DNA from: Rhodocyclaceae bacterium
Lineage (GTDB): Bacteria > Pseudomonadota > Gammaproteobacteria > Burkholderiales > Rhodocyclaceae
Direction: 5' to 3'
Assembly (NCBI GenBank): GCA_016721505.1
Contig: JADKHX010000002.1
Coordinates: 244,030 to 308,029 of the forward strand
Length of the DNA stretch: 64,000 bases
How positions within the stretch are numbered: the first letter of the stretch is position 1; each line of letters opens with the position of its first letter. The translations under genes were made by a program, and so were the position numbers. Positions 1 through 9,211 of the stretch are shown piece by piece. The notes beneath the pieces are model-generated. The model saw only the letters and a list, made by a program, of their open reading frames with translations. It had not been told where the DNA came from and searched no databases.

Positions 1-1
1 A

Positions 2-2620
2 GGTGCCGAACGCGCGCGTAGCGAGCAGCAAGCTGCTGTCACGCCATCTTCGCCACCGGTCAGCGCGGTGTCCGAAGGAAATTTAATTACCCAAGCACTG
101 GCACGCAAAAAAGCTGATGCTGAAGCCAACACGCTCGCGCTAGCCCGCGAACAACTCGAAGCCGCACAACAGGCTGAAGCACTGGCGCTTGCAACGGCCA
201 AGGCTGAAGCAAAGGCAATACAAACTGCGCGTGAATTGGCAGCGACAGAGCAGCAACTTGCCCAAGCAGTGCAGGTAAAAATTCGCGCCGAGCAAGAGGC
301 GATAACGCTTGCTCAAGCGCGATTGGCGGCAGAACTGGAAGCCGCCAATGCCGCGCAGGCGCGCATGGATGCCGAGGCAGAATTGGTCGCACAATCCGAG
401 CTACGTCGCCACGCTGAAGCAACAGCCGTGGAAGAAGCTGCGGCGGCAAAGGCCCGCGCACAAATCACCACGGCGCAGCGCGCAGAACAGCGCGCGCAAC
501 AAAATGCAGCAGCCAAGGCAACTGCGCTTGAAGCCGCACGCCAACGCAGTGCTGTAGATGAACAAGCAATTGCCGCACTAGCCGCGCAAACTGCAGCTGA
601 GGAAAACGCCATGCAGCTGGCAAGAGAGCAAATGTTGGCTGATCAACAGGCGGCAGAGCGGGCGATAAAGGCGGCACAACAGGCAGAAGCTTTGGCGATT
701 GCTAAGGCAAGTGCTGAAGCAGAAGCGATACAAAACGAGCGCGAATTGGCAGCGACAGAGCAGCAACTGGCCGAAGCAGTGCAGGTAAAAATTCGCGCCG
801 AGCAAGAGGCGATAACGCTTGCTGAGGCGAGATTGGCGGCAGAACAGGAAGCCGCTAATGCTGCGAAAGCGCGCATGGATGCCGAGGCAGAATTGGTCGC
901 GCAATCCGAGTTACGTCGCCACGCCGAAGCAACAGCAGTGGAAGAAGCCGCAGCGGCGAAAGCGCGCGAACAAATCGCCACGGCGCAGCGCGAAGAAAAG
1001 CGCGCGCAACAAAATGCAGCAGCCACGACTGCTACGCTTGAAGCCGCGCGTCAACGCAGCGCTATGGAGCAACAAGCGATTGCTGCGCTGGCCGCGCAAA
1101 CAGAAGCTGAGCAAGCTGCCCTGCAGTTGGCGCAAGCGCAAATGTTGGCCGATCAACAAGCGGCTGAGCACGCAGAAAATCATACAGCCATTGCAAAAAA
1201 GGCGATGGATACCGCCAATGCACGCGCACAAGCTGAGCAAAACGCCAGGCTTGCTGCTCAGGAACGCGCCAAAGCCGAGCAAATTGCGCAGGCACAAGAA
1301 TTGGCCGCGCAAGCAGCCGAGTATGAAGCTGCACAGCAAACACGTGCGCGTGCCGAAGCCGAGGAAAAAATTGGGTTGCAAGCCGAGCTGCATCGCCATG
1401 CCACAGCCAAGGCGGCCGATGAAATCGCGGCACAGACCGCACGCGACCAAATCGCAACAAGTCAACGCACGCAAGCACTAGCCCAGCAAGCCGCTGCGGC
1501 AAAAAAACAAGCTCATGAAGCCGCGCAGCTACGCCGCGACGCCGAGACACAAATGCAGACAGCGCTAGCAGCGCAAGCGCAAGCCGAACGCGATGCCGCC
1601 AATGCAAGTGAGCAAGCAGCCGCGCAACTAAGCGCCGAAGCGGCACAGGCAGCGCAAATCGAACAAGCGCGCATCGCGAAGCAAATTGCTGACGATATTT
1701 CCGCCAATGAACACGCGGAAAAGCAGGCGAAGGAGCGCGCGAATGCCGAACAGCATGCCGCTCAACAAGCCCAAGTATTGGCACATGCCGAGGCGCAAAG
1801 ACTTGAAGTCGCAAAGCAACGTACGGTTGCTGAAACGGCGGCCGCGGTTGCTGCAGAAGCACGCGCGCTAGCCGAACAAAACACGCTCAACATCACGCTT
1901 GCCCGCGAAATTGCCGAGCAAGAGGAGGCTGCTGCCGTGAGCCGCCGACGCGCGGCCCAAGAAGCAGCGGACGCAAGCCGCCACGCCACACAAACCGCCG
2001 AATTGCGTCGCCAGGAAGCCGCTCGCAGCGCCGCGCTGGCACAAGCACACGAAGCGACATTGGTCAAAGCCCGTGCAACGGCGCAAGCCGAGCAGGACGC
2101 GAAGTTAGCCGCCGAAGCTCAGGCGCGAGCAGACGCAGTGGCGATACAGCAGGCAGAAGAAAAATCCGCCGCCGATGCACTCGCTTTGTCTGCCGTCCAG
2201 TCCAAATTGGCCGCCGAAAAAATCGCCCTCGCCGCAAGCCAAGCGCGCATTGAAAGTGAAACCGCTGCGCAGACTTTGTCGCAAGATCTAGTGATGGCAG
2301 GGAAAGAGCTGCGTATAACGGCAAATGCTCGCCGCGAACTTGGTCGTGCTGAAGATTCGCGAGCGCACCAATACCGCACGGCAGCAATTTCTGTCGCAAT
2401 GCTGGCAATTGGAATTGGCTTAGGTTTTGCATTGCCTAGCTTGCTTGGTCTCGATACGCAGAGTAGTCCATCAATTGCGGTCGCAACGACCAATGTTGTC
2501 CTGCCAGCCAAGCCACAAAGCACTGAAATCGTGCCGCGCGGCTTGAAACTCGACGACAACCTTGAAGCCTTTGCCGCACGACTGAGATCGTCGAAGTCAG
2601 GCGCGCAGGCAACGAATTGA
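2..2620 (+). CDS. Ala/Gln/Glu-rich coiled-coil protein with C-terminal membrane segment (5' partial)
   Basis: The reading frame is open to the left edge of the window, so the GTG at 68 is probably not the start and the gene is truncated upstream. About 770 residues are almost pure heptad-like Ala/Gln/Glu/Arg sequence with recurring AEQ, AAQQA and RHAEATA blocks, predicting a very long coiled coil. A single hydrophobic segment (ISVAMLAIGIGLGFALPSLL, about nt 2383-2442) lies near the C-terminus and is followed by about 55 residues ending in LRSSKSGAQATN. Residues around nt 163-1182 form two near-identical 170-residue repeats. The composition recalls TolA-like or scaffold proteins, but no family is recognised and no function is assigned. 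It lies 42 bp upstream of a cyclase gene on the same strand, so the two may be co-transcribed. Confidence 0.75.
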   Translation, partial: GAERARSEQQAAVTPSSPPVSAVSEGNLITQALARKKADAEANTLALAREQLEAAQQAEALALATAKAEAKAIQTARELAATEQQLAQAVQVKIRAEQEAITLAQARLAAELEAANAAQARMDAEAELVAQSELRRHAEATAVEEAAAAKARAQITTAQRAEQRAQQNAAAKATALEAARQRSAVDEQAIAALAAQTAAEENAMQLAREQMLADQQAAERAIKAAQQAEALAIAKASAEAEAIQNERELAATEQQLAEAVQVKIRAEQEAITLAEARLAAEQEAANAAKARMDAEAELVAQSELRRHAEATAVEEAAAAKAREQIATAQREEKRAQQNAAATTATLEAARQRSAMEQQAIAALAAQTEAEQAALQLAQAQMLADQQAAEHAENHTAIAKKAMDTANARAQAEQNARLAAQERAKAEQIAQAQELAAQAAEYEAAQQTRARAEAEEKIGLQAELHRHATAKAADEIAAQTARDQIATSQRTQALAQQAAAAKKQAHEAAQLRRDAETQMQTALAAQAQAERDAANASEQAAAQLSAEAAQAAQIEQARIAKQIADDISANEHAEKQAKERANAEQHAAQQAQVLAHAEAQRLEVAKQRTVAETAAAVAAEARALAEQNTLNITLAREIAEQEEAAAVSRRRAAQEAADASRHATQTAELRRQEAARSAALAQAHEATLVKARATAQAEQDAKLAAEAQARADAVAIQQAEEKSAADALALSAVQSKLAAEKIALAASQARIESETAAQTLSQDLVMAGKELRITANARRELGRAEDSRAHQYRTAAISVAMLAIGIGLGFALPSLLGLDTQSSPSIAVATTNVVLPAKPQSTEIVPRGLKLDDNLEAFAARLRSSKSGAQATN
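163..1182 (+). repeat. tandem 510-bp (170-codon) duplication inside the coiled-coil gene
   Basis: The sequence starting agcgacagagcagcaact at 241 recurs at 751, and the block around 440 (gcggcaaaggcccgcgca) recurs near 950. This gives a period of 510 bp and two full copies, about 163-672 and 673-1182. Identity is high at DNA level, including synonymous positions, so the duplication is recent or is kept alike by gene conversion. Downstream sequence (1380-2100) shows only weaker protein-level echoes of the same unit. The exact edges are approximate. Confidence 0.85.
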
Positions 2621-2662
2621 TCGGCTATTTGGTGCGACCCCTTTCACAGTTCAACTAAGACA

Positions 2663-3873
2663 ATGAGCAACTTCGCATTATTTGGTTCGCAAGTTGGTTG
2701 GTCGCTTGAGCCGGTGGCGGCATGGCTACTAACCGATGCACGATCCTCACTTGATCCTGCTGAATTGATCGAAGCGCTTGCCGCACAGCTCGACAGCGCC
2801 GGCGCTCAGGTAGATCGTTTGGCAGTAATGAGCCGCACGCTCCACCCGCAATACGCCGGCTGGTCGGTGCGCTGGGGGCGCAAGAACGGAATACACAGTG
2901 GTGCGATCGAACACGGCTCAGGCGGCAGCGATGCGTTTGTCGGCAGCCCGGTTCAGTATGTGCAAGAAAACCATCGCCCGTTCCGGCAACATATCTCGGC
3001 GCAAGCGCAGGAGGGTGAACACGGTTTGGTTCAGGATTTACGCAAGGCCGGGATCACCGACTATCTCGCCCTGCCGATGCCTTACGCTGCCAATCTGGTT
3101 AGCGTGCTAACCCTGGCGACGACAAAGCCGAGCGGAATGAGTGAGGAAGATATTGAGCGATTCACCGCACTGGCGAATCTGCTGGCGCCGCTCATTGAGA
3201 TCATAGGGACGCGCCGGACTACGCTTGGTCTGCTCAATACATTTGTCGGCCCGCGCATTGGCGAGCGGATTTTGCATGGCCAAGTCAAACGCGGCGATGG
3301 TGAGCGCATCGATGCGGCTTTTGGTATTCGGATTTACGCGGCTTTACGAACCTATCCGAATCATTACCCACGCCAGAACTGCTTTCGTTGCTCAACGATT
3401 ACTTTGAATATTGCGCCGCTGCCGCAACGGGACGCGGTGGCGAGATTTTGCAATTCATCGGCGACGCCATTCTGATTGTTTTCGAGATTGGCAAGTGTGG
3501 CGACCGCGCCAATGTTTGCGCCGCCGCGTTAGAAGCAGCAGTCGACGCGTTCGACTCAATAGCGGTAGTGAATCACCGACGTAAGCGTGCCGGGCATGCG
3601 TTGATCGAATTCGGTCTCGGTCTCCATGTCGGCACCGTGACGCATGCCAATGTCGGCTCGCCCGATCGCCTGGCGTTCAATGTCGTCGGCCCGGCGGTCA
3701 ATATGACGGCACGGATACAGTCGATGACTAAAGCGCTACACACTCCGCTGTTGATGTCTGCCGAATTTGCAAAGCAGGTCCGCTCCCCACTCAAAAGCGT
3801 CGGCTGCCACGACTTGCGCGGTGTAGCCAGCGCACAGGAACTTTTTACCGTGGGCGACGGGTCGGCGACCTAA
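2663..3873 (+). pseudogene. GAF domain-class III adenylate/guanylate cyclase, frameshifted
   Basis: The N-terminal ~190 residues look like a GAF sensor module. They are followed by the linker (LLNTFVGPRIGERIL, RRGDGE-like) that precedes the catalytic domain in bacterial class III cyclases. The catalytic part is split. The first frame (2663-3475) loses homology after ERIDAAF, and the second frame (3388-3873) carries LLNDYFEY, FIGDAILIVF and GSPDRLAFNVVGPAVNM. Adding one T to the run at 3319-3322 restores a continuous reading, AAFWYSDLRGFTNLSESLP, which contains the first metal-binding Asp. The second metal Asp (FIGD) and the transition-state Asn/Arg (VNMTAR) are visible. The repaired protein would be about 403 residues and would make cAMP (or cGMP) in the cytoplasm. 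The break is either a real inactivation or a sequencing error in a T-run. Confidence 0.8.
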
Positions 3874-3908
3874 AGCGGTGTTTTGCAGTGCTGGAGTTCA
3901 TTTCAACA

Positions 3909-3937
3909 GCGTATGGCCAGCACCAACTGGCAAACGC
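3909..3937 (+). repeat. dispersed CCAGCACCAACTGG element, copy 1
   Basis: The core CCAGCACCAACTGG is at 3917-3930, flanked by GCGTATGG and CAAACGC. GCGT/ACGC and GCCAG/CTGGC can pair as a two-step hairpin around the loop CACCAA. It sits just downstream of the cyclase stop. Confidence 0.8.
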
Positions 3938-3949
3938 AGTAAAAAAAAC

Positions 3950-3983
3950 AAAAACGACCCCATCGCTGGAGCCGTTTTTTTAT
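3950..3983. terminator. bidirectional rho-independent terminator
   Basis: AAAAACGACCCC (3950-3961) pairs with GGAGCCGTTTTT (3968-3979) through 12 positions, including two G-T wobbles, around a 6-nt loop. T-runs follow in both directions (TTTTTTTAT on plus; the poly-A at 3941-3948 gives poly-T on minus). It lies between the convergent cyclase gene and the tRNA gene and can serve both. Confidence 0.8.
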
Positions 3984-3986
3984 ACT

Positions 3987-4063
3987 TGGTGGTGATGAGT
4001 GGACTTGAACCACCGACCCCCGGATTATGAATCCGATGCTCTAACCGACTGAGCTACATCACC
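3987..4063 (-). tRNA. tRNA-Met (anticodon CAT), CCA encoded
   Basis: On the minus strand the 7-bp acceptor stem GGTGATG/CATCACC is followed by A and an encoded CCA. The D-arm has TAGCTCAGTCGGTTAGAGC, the anticodon arm is CGGAT TCATAAT with CAT in the loop, and the T-arm has GGTTCAAGTCC. CAT is read by tRNA-Met or by a lysidine-modified tRNA-Ile2. The GGTGATG acceptor stem suggests elongator tRNA-Met, but the identity is not proven by sequence alone. Its transcript would end at the terminator immediately downstream (3950-3983). Confidence 0.9.
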
Positions 4064-4138
4064 CTTGAGAAGGGGCGGAATTATCGTCGGCGGGAGGTTT
4101 CCTTGTCAAGGCGCACCGTGCTGGGCGAGAATGGCGGG

Positions 4139-5305
4139 ATGGATGTCGATATCACGATTGTTGGCGGCGGTTTGGCGGGCTTGAGCTTGGCGGTCGCTTT
4201 GCGCAATGCGCGCTTGAATGTCGCCTTGATTGAAGGTCGCGCGCCGGTTCGCCCGCGAAGCGATGCGGAGTGGGATAGCCGCATTTATGCGCTAAGTCCA
4301 GCCAATGCGCGTTTTCTGGACTCGATCGGCGTGTGGCAGCATTTGCCGCTGGAGCGTCGGTGCGATGTCCAGGCGATGGAAATTTTTGGTGATGCAAGCA
4401 GCGAATTGCATTTTTCGGCATACGACAGTGGTGTGGGAGAGTTGGCATGGATTGTCGAATCTTCCTTGCTGCAAAATGAATTATGGTTATCGGCACAGCG
4501 CCAACCGAATTTGACCTTGCTCTGCCCCTCGCGTCCAAACAAGCTTGAAATTGAAGCCGATGTGGCGCGGATAACCCTGGAAGATGGTCGCGTGATCAAT
4601 TCAAAATTGGTCGTCGCTGCTGATGGTGCGGATTCCTGGACGCGTACAGCGGCCGGAATTGCGGTGGACTTTTATCCCTACGATCAACTTGGTGTGGTGG
4701 CAAATTTTTCCTGCCAGGAGGCGCATCGTGGCACGGCTTATCAATGGTTCCGGGAAGATGGCGTTTTGGCCTGGTTGCCGCTGCCGGACAACCGGATATC
4801 AATGGTTTGGTCCACCGGCGTGGCGCATGCCAAAGAACTGTTGGCACTGCCAGCCGATGAAATGGCGCGCACGGTAGCCGAGGCCGGGGGATTCCGTTTG
4901 GGTGAATTGGAAATCTTTGGCACGCCCGCTGGTTTCCCATTACGTCTGATGCGCGCACCAAAAATGGTACAGCCACGGCTGGCTCTGATCGGCGATGCGG
5001 CACACACCATACATCCGCTGTCGGGTCACGGGATCAATTTGGGTTTTCAAGATGCTGCAGCGCTGGCAAATCAACTTTGCACAAAGGCCGAGCACATTGA
5101 TTGCGGCAACTTGCGCTTGCTACGTGCTTTTGAGCGTTCGCGTGCCGAAGAAGTGTTAGCGTTGCAGAGCGTAACCGATGGTTTGCATCACCTGTTTGGC
5201 GCATCGCAAGCGCCACTCAAACGGTTGAGAAATTTTGGATTGAACTTTACCAACCAAATGCCAGTCATAAAGGCTGCTTTGGTTCGCTATGCGCTGGCGG
5301 CATAG
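4139..5305 (+). CDS. UbiH/UbiF/COQ6-family FAD-dependent hydroxylase (ubiquinone biosynthesis)
   Basis: The product is a class A flavoprotein monooxygenase that hydroxylates the aromatic ring of ubiquinone precursors at the inner membrane face. The N-terminal dinucleotide-binding motif is VGGGLAGLSLA (GxGxxG), followed by the acidic ribose-binding strand end ALIEGR. The second FAD motif is LIGDAAHTIHPLSGHGINLG near residue 285. At 388 residues the length is normal for the family. An upstream TTG at 4103 is in frame, but the ATG at 4139, where homology begins, is the better start. Which ring position it hydroxylates (UbiH, UbiF or UbiI) cannot be decided here. dsbC follows after 42 bp. Confidence 0.9.
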   Translation: MDVDITIVGGGLAGLSLAVALRNARLNVALIEGRAPVRPRSDAEWDSRIYALSPANARFLDSIGVWQHLPLERRCDVQAMEIFGDASSELHFSAYDSGVGELAWIVESSLLQNELWLSAQRQPNLTLLCPSRPNKLEIEADVARITLEDGRVINSKLVVAADGADSWTRTAAGIAVDFYPYDQLGVVANFSCQEAHRGTAYQWFREDGVLAWLPLPDNRISMVWSTGVAHAKELLALPADEMARTVAEAGGFRLGELEIFGTPAGFPLRLMRAPKMVQPRLALIGDAAHTIHPLSGHGINLGFQDAAALANQLCTKAEHIDCGNLRLLRAFERSRAEEVLALQSVTDGLHHLFGASQAPLKRLRNFGLNFTNQMPVIKAALVRYALAA

Positions 5306-5347
5306 CGGATGCTAAATTTGGCTGCTTAATTATTTTTCGGAGATTTC

Positions 5348-6055
5348 ATGAATAGATTCCTCGGTTCCACCATTGCCACCTTGATTGCCGCGAGTTTGAT
5401 TCCTTCCATGGCTACTGCAGATGAAGCCGCTGTGCGCAAAATGATGGATGGCAAAGTCGGCAAGATTGAACGCGTTGTTAAATCGCAAATCGCGGGTATT
5501 TGGGAAATCAGTGCCGATGGTCAAGTTTTTTACGCCGATGACGCCGGTAAGTACATTTTGTTTGGCAGCTTGATCGAGGGCAAGAGCGGCAAGAATCTAA
5601 CCAATGAACGTCTGTTTTCAATGTTGCCGCTCGAAGCTGCAGTGAAGCAAGTGCGCGGCAATGGCAAGCAGACGCTGGTGACATTTGAGGACCCCAATTG
5701 CGGTTATTGCAAGAAGTTGGCAAAGGACTTGCAAAACGTAAAAAATGTGACGATCTACACCTTTCTCTATCCAGTGCTAGGCGATGACTCGGTCGAAAAG
5801 TCGAAGGCAATTTGGTGCGCGGCCGACAAAGCCAAGGCATGGAATGACTGGATGCTTAATGGCAAACCAACGCCCGCAGCCGCTGAAAAATGTGACCTTG
5901 CCGGACTGGAAAAATCTACCGAGACCGGGCAGAAGATGCGGATCAACGGCACGCCAGCCATATTCTTCGGCAATGGCGAACGTGCGGGAGGCTACATTCC
6001 GTTGCCGGAGCTTGAAAAGCGGATGGCTGCAGTGCTGGCGACTGCAGGTAATTAG
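5348..6055 (+). CDS. dsbC: thiol:disulfide interchange protein DsbC
   Basis: This is a periplasmic disulfide isomerase. The signal peptide (residues 1-25) is cleavable after ...MATADEA. It is followed by a DsbC-type dimerisation region (about 25-80) and a thioredoxin-fold domain carrying the active site DPNCGYCKKL (CGYC). The cis-Pro loop is NGTPAIFFGNG. A second Cys pair (WCAADKA ... KCDLAG) matches the structural disulfide of the family. The length of 235 residues is typical. An RBS (CGGAG) precedes the ATG at 5348. The gene lies just after the UbiH-type gene and ends facing the DUF1329 gene. Confidence 0.95.
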   Translation: MNRFLGSTIATLIAASLIPSMATADEAAVRKMMDGKVGKIERVVKSQIAGIWEISADGQVFYADDAGKYILFGSLIEGKSGKNLTNERLFSMLPLEAAVKQVRGNGKQTLVTFEDPNCGYCKKLAKDLQNVKNVTIYTFLYPVLGDDSVEKSKAIWCAADKAKAWNDWMLNGKPTPAAAEKCDLAGLEKSTETGQKMRINGTPAIFFGNGERAGGYIPLPELEKRMAAVLATAGN

Positions 6056-6085
6056 GGGCAACCAGCAAGTGCTATTTGGTGCCCC
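6055..6085. terminator. possible hairpin between convergent genes
   Basis: GGGGCAACCA (6055-6064) can pair with TGGTGCCCC (6077-6085) with one bulged A. It lies between the convergent dsbC and DUF1329 genes and overlaps the end of the latter. There is no strong T-run, so a termination role is only inferred. Confidence 0.35.
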
Positions 6086-7431
6086 CGGCCCGACGCAACG
6101 CGTCGGGCTGAAAATCGGCAACCTTGCCCTTGACGTTGAATTTGACAACCGACTTTAGCTCGTTGTCCAATCCGCCAACGATGTAACCACCGCTATCCAG
6201 ATCGTGCACCATGCCAAACCGATAGCCTGGAAACGGTACATCGTAGTATTGCACCTGACCATGCAGGGCAACGCGCCATAGGTCACCGCGGCCGGTATAG
6301 GTTTCTTCCATCAAAACCGCCCAGCTGTCTTCGTCAAGATAAAAGGTTCTTTTCGCGTAAATGTGCGACTGTCCGGGTTTCAGTGCACCTTCGACAATCC
6401 AAACGCGGTGCAATTCATAACGCATGTAGGTTGGATTCACCGTACCCTTCATGACGATATCGGTGTACTTGAGTTTCTTGTTGCCAATTTCATAGGTGTT
6501 ATAGGGCACAAATAGCTCACGCTTACCGACCAACTTCCAATCGTAGCGATCCGGTGCGCCGTTGTAACCATCTACCTGATCTGTGGTGATGAGGCCTTCC
6601 GATCCGTCGTTAATCCCGTCGTAACCGAGATCCGGCGCTCGTCGCACTCGCCGGGCGCCAGCGTTATAAATCCATGCCGAGCGCTTTTCTGCAACCTGAT
6701 CAATTGGTTCATGAACCAGAAAAGTAGTGCCTTTCAGGCTCGGTGGTTCGATGAAGGAACCCATCGCGCTGTACAGACGATTCGGTGTCTGCACATCCAT
6801 GTTCTGATCGTATATCCGGAAGGCCCGAAATCCGATTCTGAAAGTGTCGCCATTTGGTCGTACAGGAAACGAATGTCCTTCACGCTCAACGCCTCCACCA
6901 GTGAACCGCAACAAGTGATTCCACATCGCCTCCAAACCATTCTTGGGAATCGGAAGGGAACATTTGAACCGCCTAAATTCATGACGCCGAAACCCTGCAG
7001 ATCAACTTGCGTGGCTTGAGTCCGCGCCAGATCGGTGACTTCTTTTGGCATCGCTGCGGTACGGTGCGTGGGATAAACCGGCATGCGGAAATTTGGGTTG
7101 CGTTTAAGTAGCGCTGTCACACCCGGCGCGAGGCCGTCGCGATACTGTTCTATGTTTTGTGCGGTAATCGTGAAGCGCGGTTTTTCGTCGGCGAATGGAT
7201 TGGCGTAGCCTTCCTCCCGATTCCACCCTGGCGGTGCTTTGGTCATCCCACCGGACCAGGCTGGAATACTCCTGCAGCATTGCCGGCCTTTTCCGCACCG
7301 ACCGGCGTTAGATCTTTACCCAGTCGCTCCGCATCGGCCGCGCTTAGTTTGGCATGCGCTGTACTCGCCAACATCAAAGCGAGGACGAACCCAAATGGAT
7401 AAAGAAAAAGTTTCCGCGTGCTTCTTGTCAT
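6072..7431 (-). pseudogene. DUF1329 family secreted protein, two frameshifts
   Basis: Three overlapping frames on the minus strand reconstruct one protein of about 450 residues. The start is the ATG at 7431 with RBS GAGAGG, followed by a signal peptide (LYPFGFVLALMLASTAHA). The first frame ends near 7268, where one missing base separates GVFQPG from the expected VIPAWSGGMTKAPPGW. The second break is near 6952, where a missing base in CCCTTCCGATT (CCCTTCCCGATT expected) separates NVPFRF from PIPKNGLEAMWNHLLRF. The C-terminal part has the DUF1329 features YMRYELHRVWIVE, IYAKRTFYLDEDSW and GRGDLWRVA. Family members are outer-membrane or periplasmic proteins of uncertain role, often near acyl or sterol metabolism genes. 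Both breaks may be sequencing errors. Confidence 0.8.
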
Positions 7432-7550
7432 GCCTCTCTCCGGTTGTCTTCGTATCGTCCTAGCGACACGAATGAATTGTTCTGACTTGAGTTTAGCATC
7501 GGAAGATTGGTGCAACGATTGGCAAAAATTGGCGGAGCGAACCAAGACAA

Positions 7551-7577
7551 CGGCGTGTGGCCGGCACCAACTGGCAA
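7551..7577 (+). repeat. dispersed CCAGCACCAACTGG element, copy 2
   Basis: CGGCGTGTGG is followed by the variant core CCGGCACCAACTGG (7561-7574) and CAA. It lies between the DUF1329 start and the stop of the aminotransferase gene. Confidence 0.75.
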
Positions 7578-7582
7578 GGCAG

Positions 7583-9046
7583 CTAACTGCCGTCTCGCAC
7601 CACGCGACAGGATTCGATATCGAAGACAACGTTGCCGATGGTCAAAACAGTTTGATCGCGAAAGCCTCGTACAAAATTTAGAAACCGTTCGACATCGGCA
7701 TAGTTGCTGGCAATTCCAGTCGACACCCGAATTGCGCCAGCGCTCTTGCCGCTGCGATCTTGCATCACATAAAGGAAGCGCTGCAAATTCACTTCGGTGC
7801 CAAGCTCGCTGATTCCGGCGCGCATGTCGTCCTCGTTTAACTCTTCCGCCGTCTCACCTGCACCGGGGTTGCAAAAGCATCCGGTGCGCAGCGAAATCCG
7901 CGCTTCGCCGGCAAGTTCCTCAATCCGGCGATAGTCAATCAAATGCCCGTTCGGGTCGTAGAAATTCATCGTTACCGTGCCGCCACGCATCGTTGTGTTG
8001 GCCGGACCGTAGAGCCTAACCATGGCTTTCCCGTTGCTGTGTTTCATTTCCAACAAGCAAGTGAGCAGCCAGTCGGTTAGACATTTAACACGGCGTTGAA
8101 TGGTGTCGACGCCAATTTTTTCCAGATGCCGCAGACCAATCCCCACCGCCGGAATGCTCATGTAATTGAGCGTGCCGTCTTCAAATCCCGCTTCACCTTT
8201 GGACAGCACATGCATCTGCCCCTGCACCGTGGCGAAGTTGACTGTGCCTCCGCCGAACCATGGACGCTGCAATTTTTCCAGCGTTTCGTTGCGCACCAGC
8301 AGGCAGCCAACGCCGGTCGGGTAACCGAACATTTTGTAAAACGAAACAGTCACAAAGTCGGGCGAGGCGGTTCGCAGATCAAGGCGATTGGTCGGCACAA
8401 ACGCCGCTGCATCAAGCAGCACTTTCCAACCTAATCCCCGCGCCTTATCAATTAACGCAAGCGGATGTTTGACGCCGGAAAAATTTGACTGCGCGGGGAA
8501 AGCCAACAAGTTTTGCTGCGCCGGATCGGCTTGCGCCAGCATTTCGTCCATGGTCTTCAGGTCGATGCGCAAGTCTGGGCGCGTGAGCGGCGCATAGGCC
8601 ACTGCAGCACGTTTAGCCAGTGCGAACTCGCGGATACCGTTCACCGAATTGTGATTGTCGGCGGTCAGCAGCAATCTCCCCTGCGGCGAAAACGGAAATG
8701 ACTCACCCACCAGTTTCAACGCCGCCGAAGCGTTCTGAGTAAAGATCGCGGTGTATTCACCAGCCGCATTGAAATGTTCGAGCACCGCGTGGCGCGCCTG
8801 CTCCACACCTCGCGTAGCTTCGGTCGAACTCGGGTTGGCCGAGTGCGGATTGCCAAGAATTTGCTCGCTCAACAAGTCCGCATGTTGGCGGATTTGACTC
8901 GCCGCGTGCAGCCCTGCACCTGTGTAATCCAGATAAACCTGATCCTGCGTATCCAGCCGGTGGTACTCGCTTGCGCGCAGCTCGTCGAGCGCGCTGGTGA
9001 GTGCGTACTCCGGGTATTGGACTTTGAACTGCTCAAAAGCGTTCAT
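7583..9046 (-). CDS. class V aminotransferase, molybdenum-cofactor-sulfurase-like
   Basis: A PLP-dependent enzyme of 487 residues in the cysteine desulfurase/selenocysteine lyase superfamily. The N-terminus has YLDYTGAGLHAASQI and GNPHSANPSS, as in Moco sulfurase N-domains. The PLP lysine is in SFYKMFGYPTGVGCLLVR. The C-terminal cysteine motif is RTGCFCNPGAGE, again like the MOCOS group (RTGCFCNPGA) rather than IscS. There is no MOSC domain. It probably mobilises sulfur from cysteine, but the acceptor is unknown, and a role in Moco sulfuration is inference from motif likeness only. The coding region runs to the edge of dispersed element copy 2. Confidence 0.8.
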   Translation of the reverse strand: MNAFEQFKVQYPEYALTSALDELRASEYHRLDTQDQVYLDYTGAGLHAASQIRQHADLLSEQILGNPHSANPSSTEATRGVEQARHAVLEHFNAAGEYTAIFTQNASAALKLVGESFPFSPQGRLLLTADNHNSVNGIREFALAKRAAVAYAPLTRPDLRIDLKTMDEMLAQADPAQQNLLAFPAQSNFSGVKHPLALIDKARGLGWKVLLDAAAFVPTNRLDLRTASPDFVTVSFYKMFGYPTGVGCLLVRNETLEKLQRPWFGGGTVNFATVQGQMHVLSKGEAGFEDGTLNYMSIPAVGIGLRHLEKIGVDTIQRRVKCLTDWLLTCLLEMKHSNGKAMVRLYGPANTTMRGGTVTMNFYDPNGHLIDYRRIEELAGEARISLRTGCFCNPGAGETAEELNEDDMRAGISELGTEVNLQRFLYVMQDRSGKSAGAIRVSTGIASNYADVERFLNFVRGFRDQTVLTIGNVVFDIESCRVVRDGS

Positions 9047-9086
9047 TGGTTGGGTAGGATTGACATCTAAAGCGAAAGGCGAATTT

Positions 9087-9183
9087 TGACAGGACTAACA
9101 GGATGAACAGGATAGAAGCAAGGTCGGAAAACGGTTCGGCTGGCATTTGACTTTCATCCTGTTCATCCTGTTAATCCTGTCCA
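9087..9183. repeat. ACAGGAT-type inverted repeat, copy A
   Basis: The left arm holds three ACAGGA(C/T) units spaced 10-11 bp (9088-9113). The right arm holds three ATCCTGT units (9156-9182), separated by about 42 bp. The arms are inverse complements and can form a long imperfect hairpin. It lies between the aminotransferase and alkylsulfatase genes. Confidence 0.85.
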
Positions 9184-9211
9184 AAGCATTGCTTTTTATG
9201 GCCCGACTCCA

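Noticed and set aside
87..2559. Long open frames on the minus strand opposite the coiled-coil gene
   Set aside because: They are produced by the Ala/Gln-rich biased codons of the plus-strand gene; compositions are implausible (Leu/Arg/Cys-rich) and no start signals or domains are seen.
3987..4063. tRNA-Ile2 (lysidine-type CAT anticodon)
   Set aside because: The anticodon fits, but the GGTGATG acceptor stem looks more like elongator tRNA-Met; not fully excluded.
7239..7681. Plus-strand open frames across the DUF1329 start region
   Set aside because: They are shadows of the minus-strand gene and the intergenic repeat, without homology or RBS.
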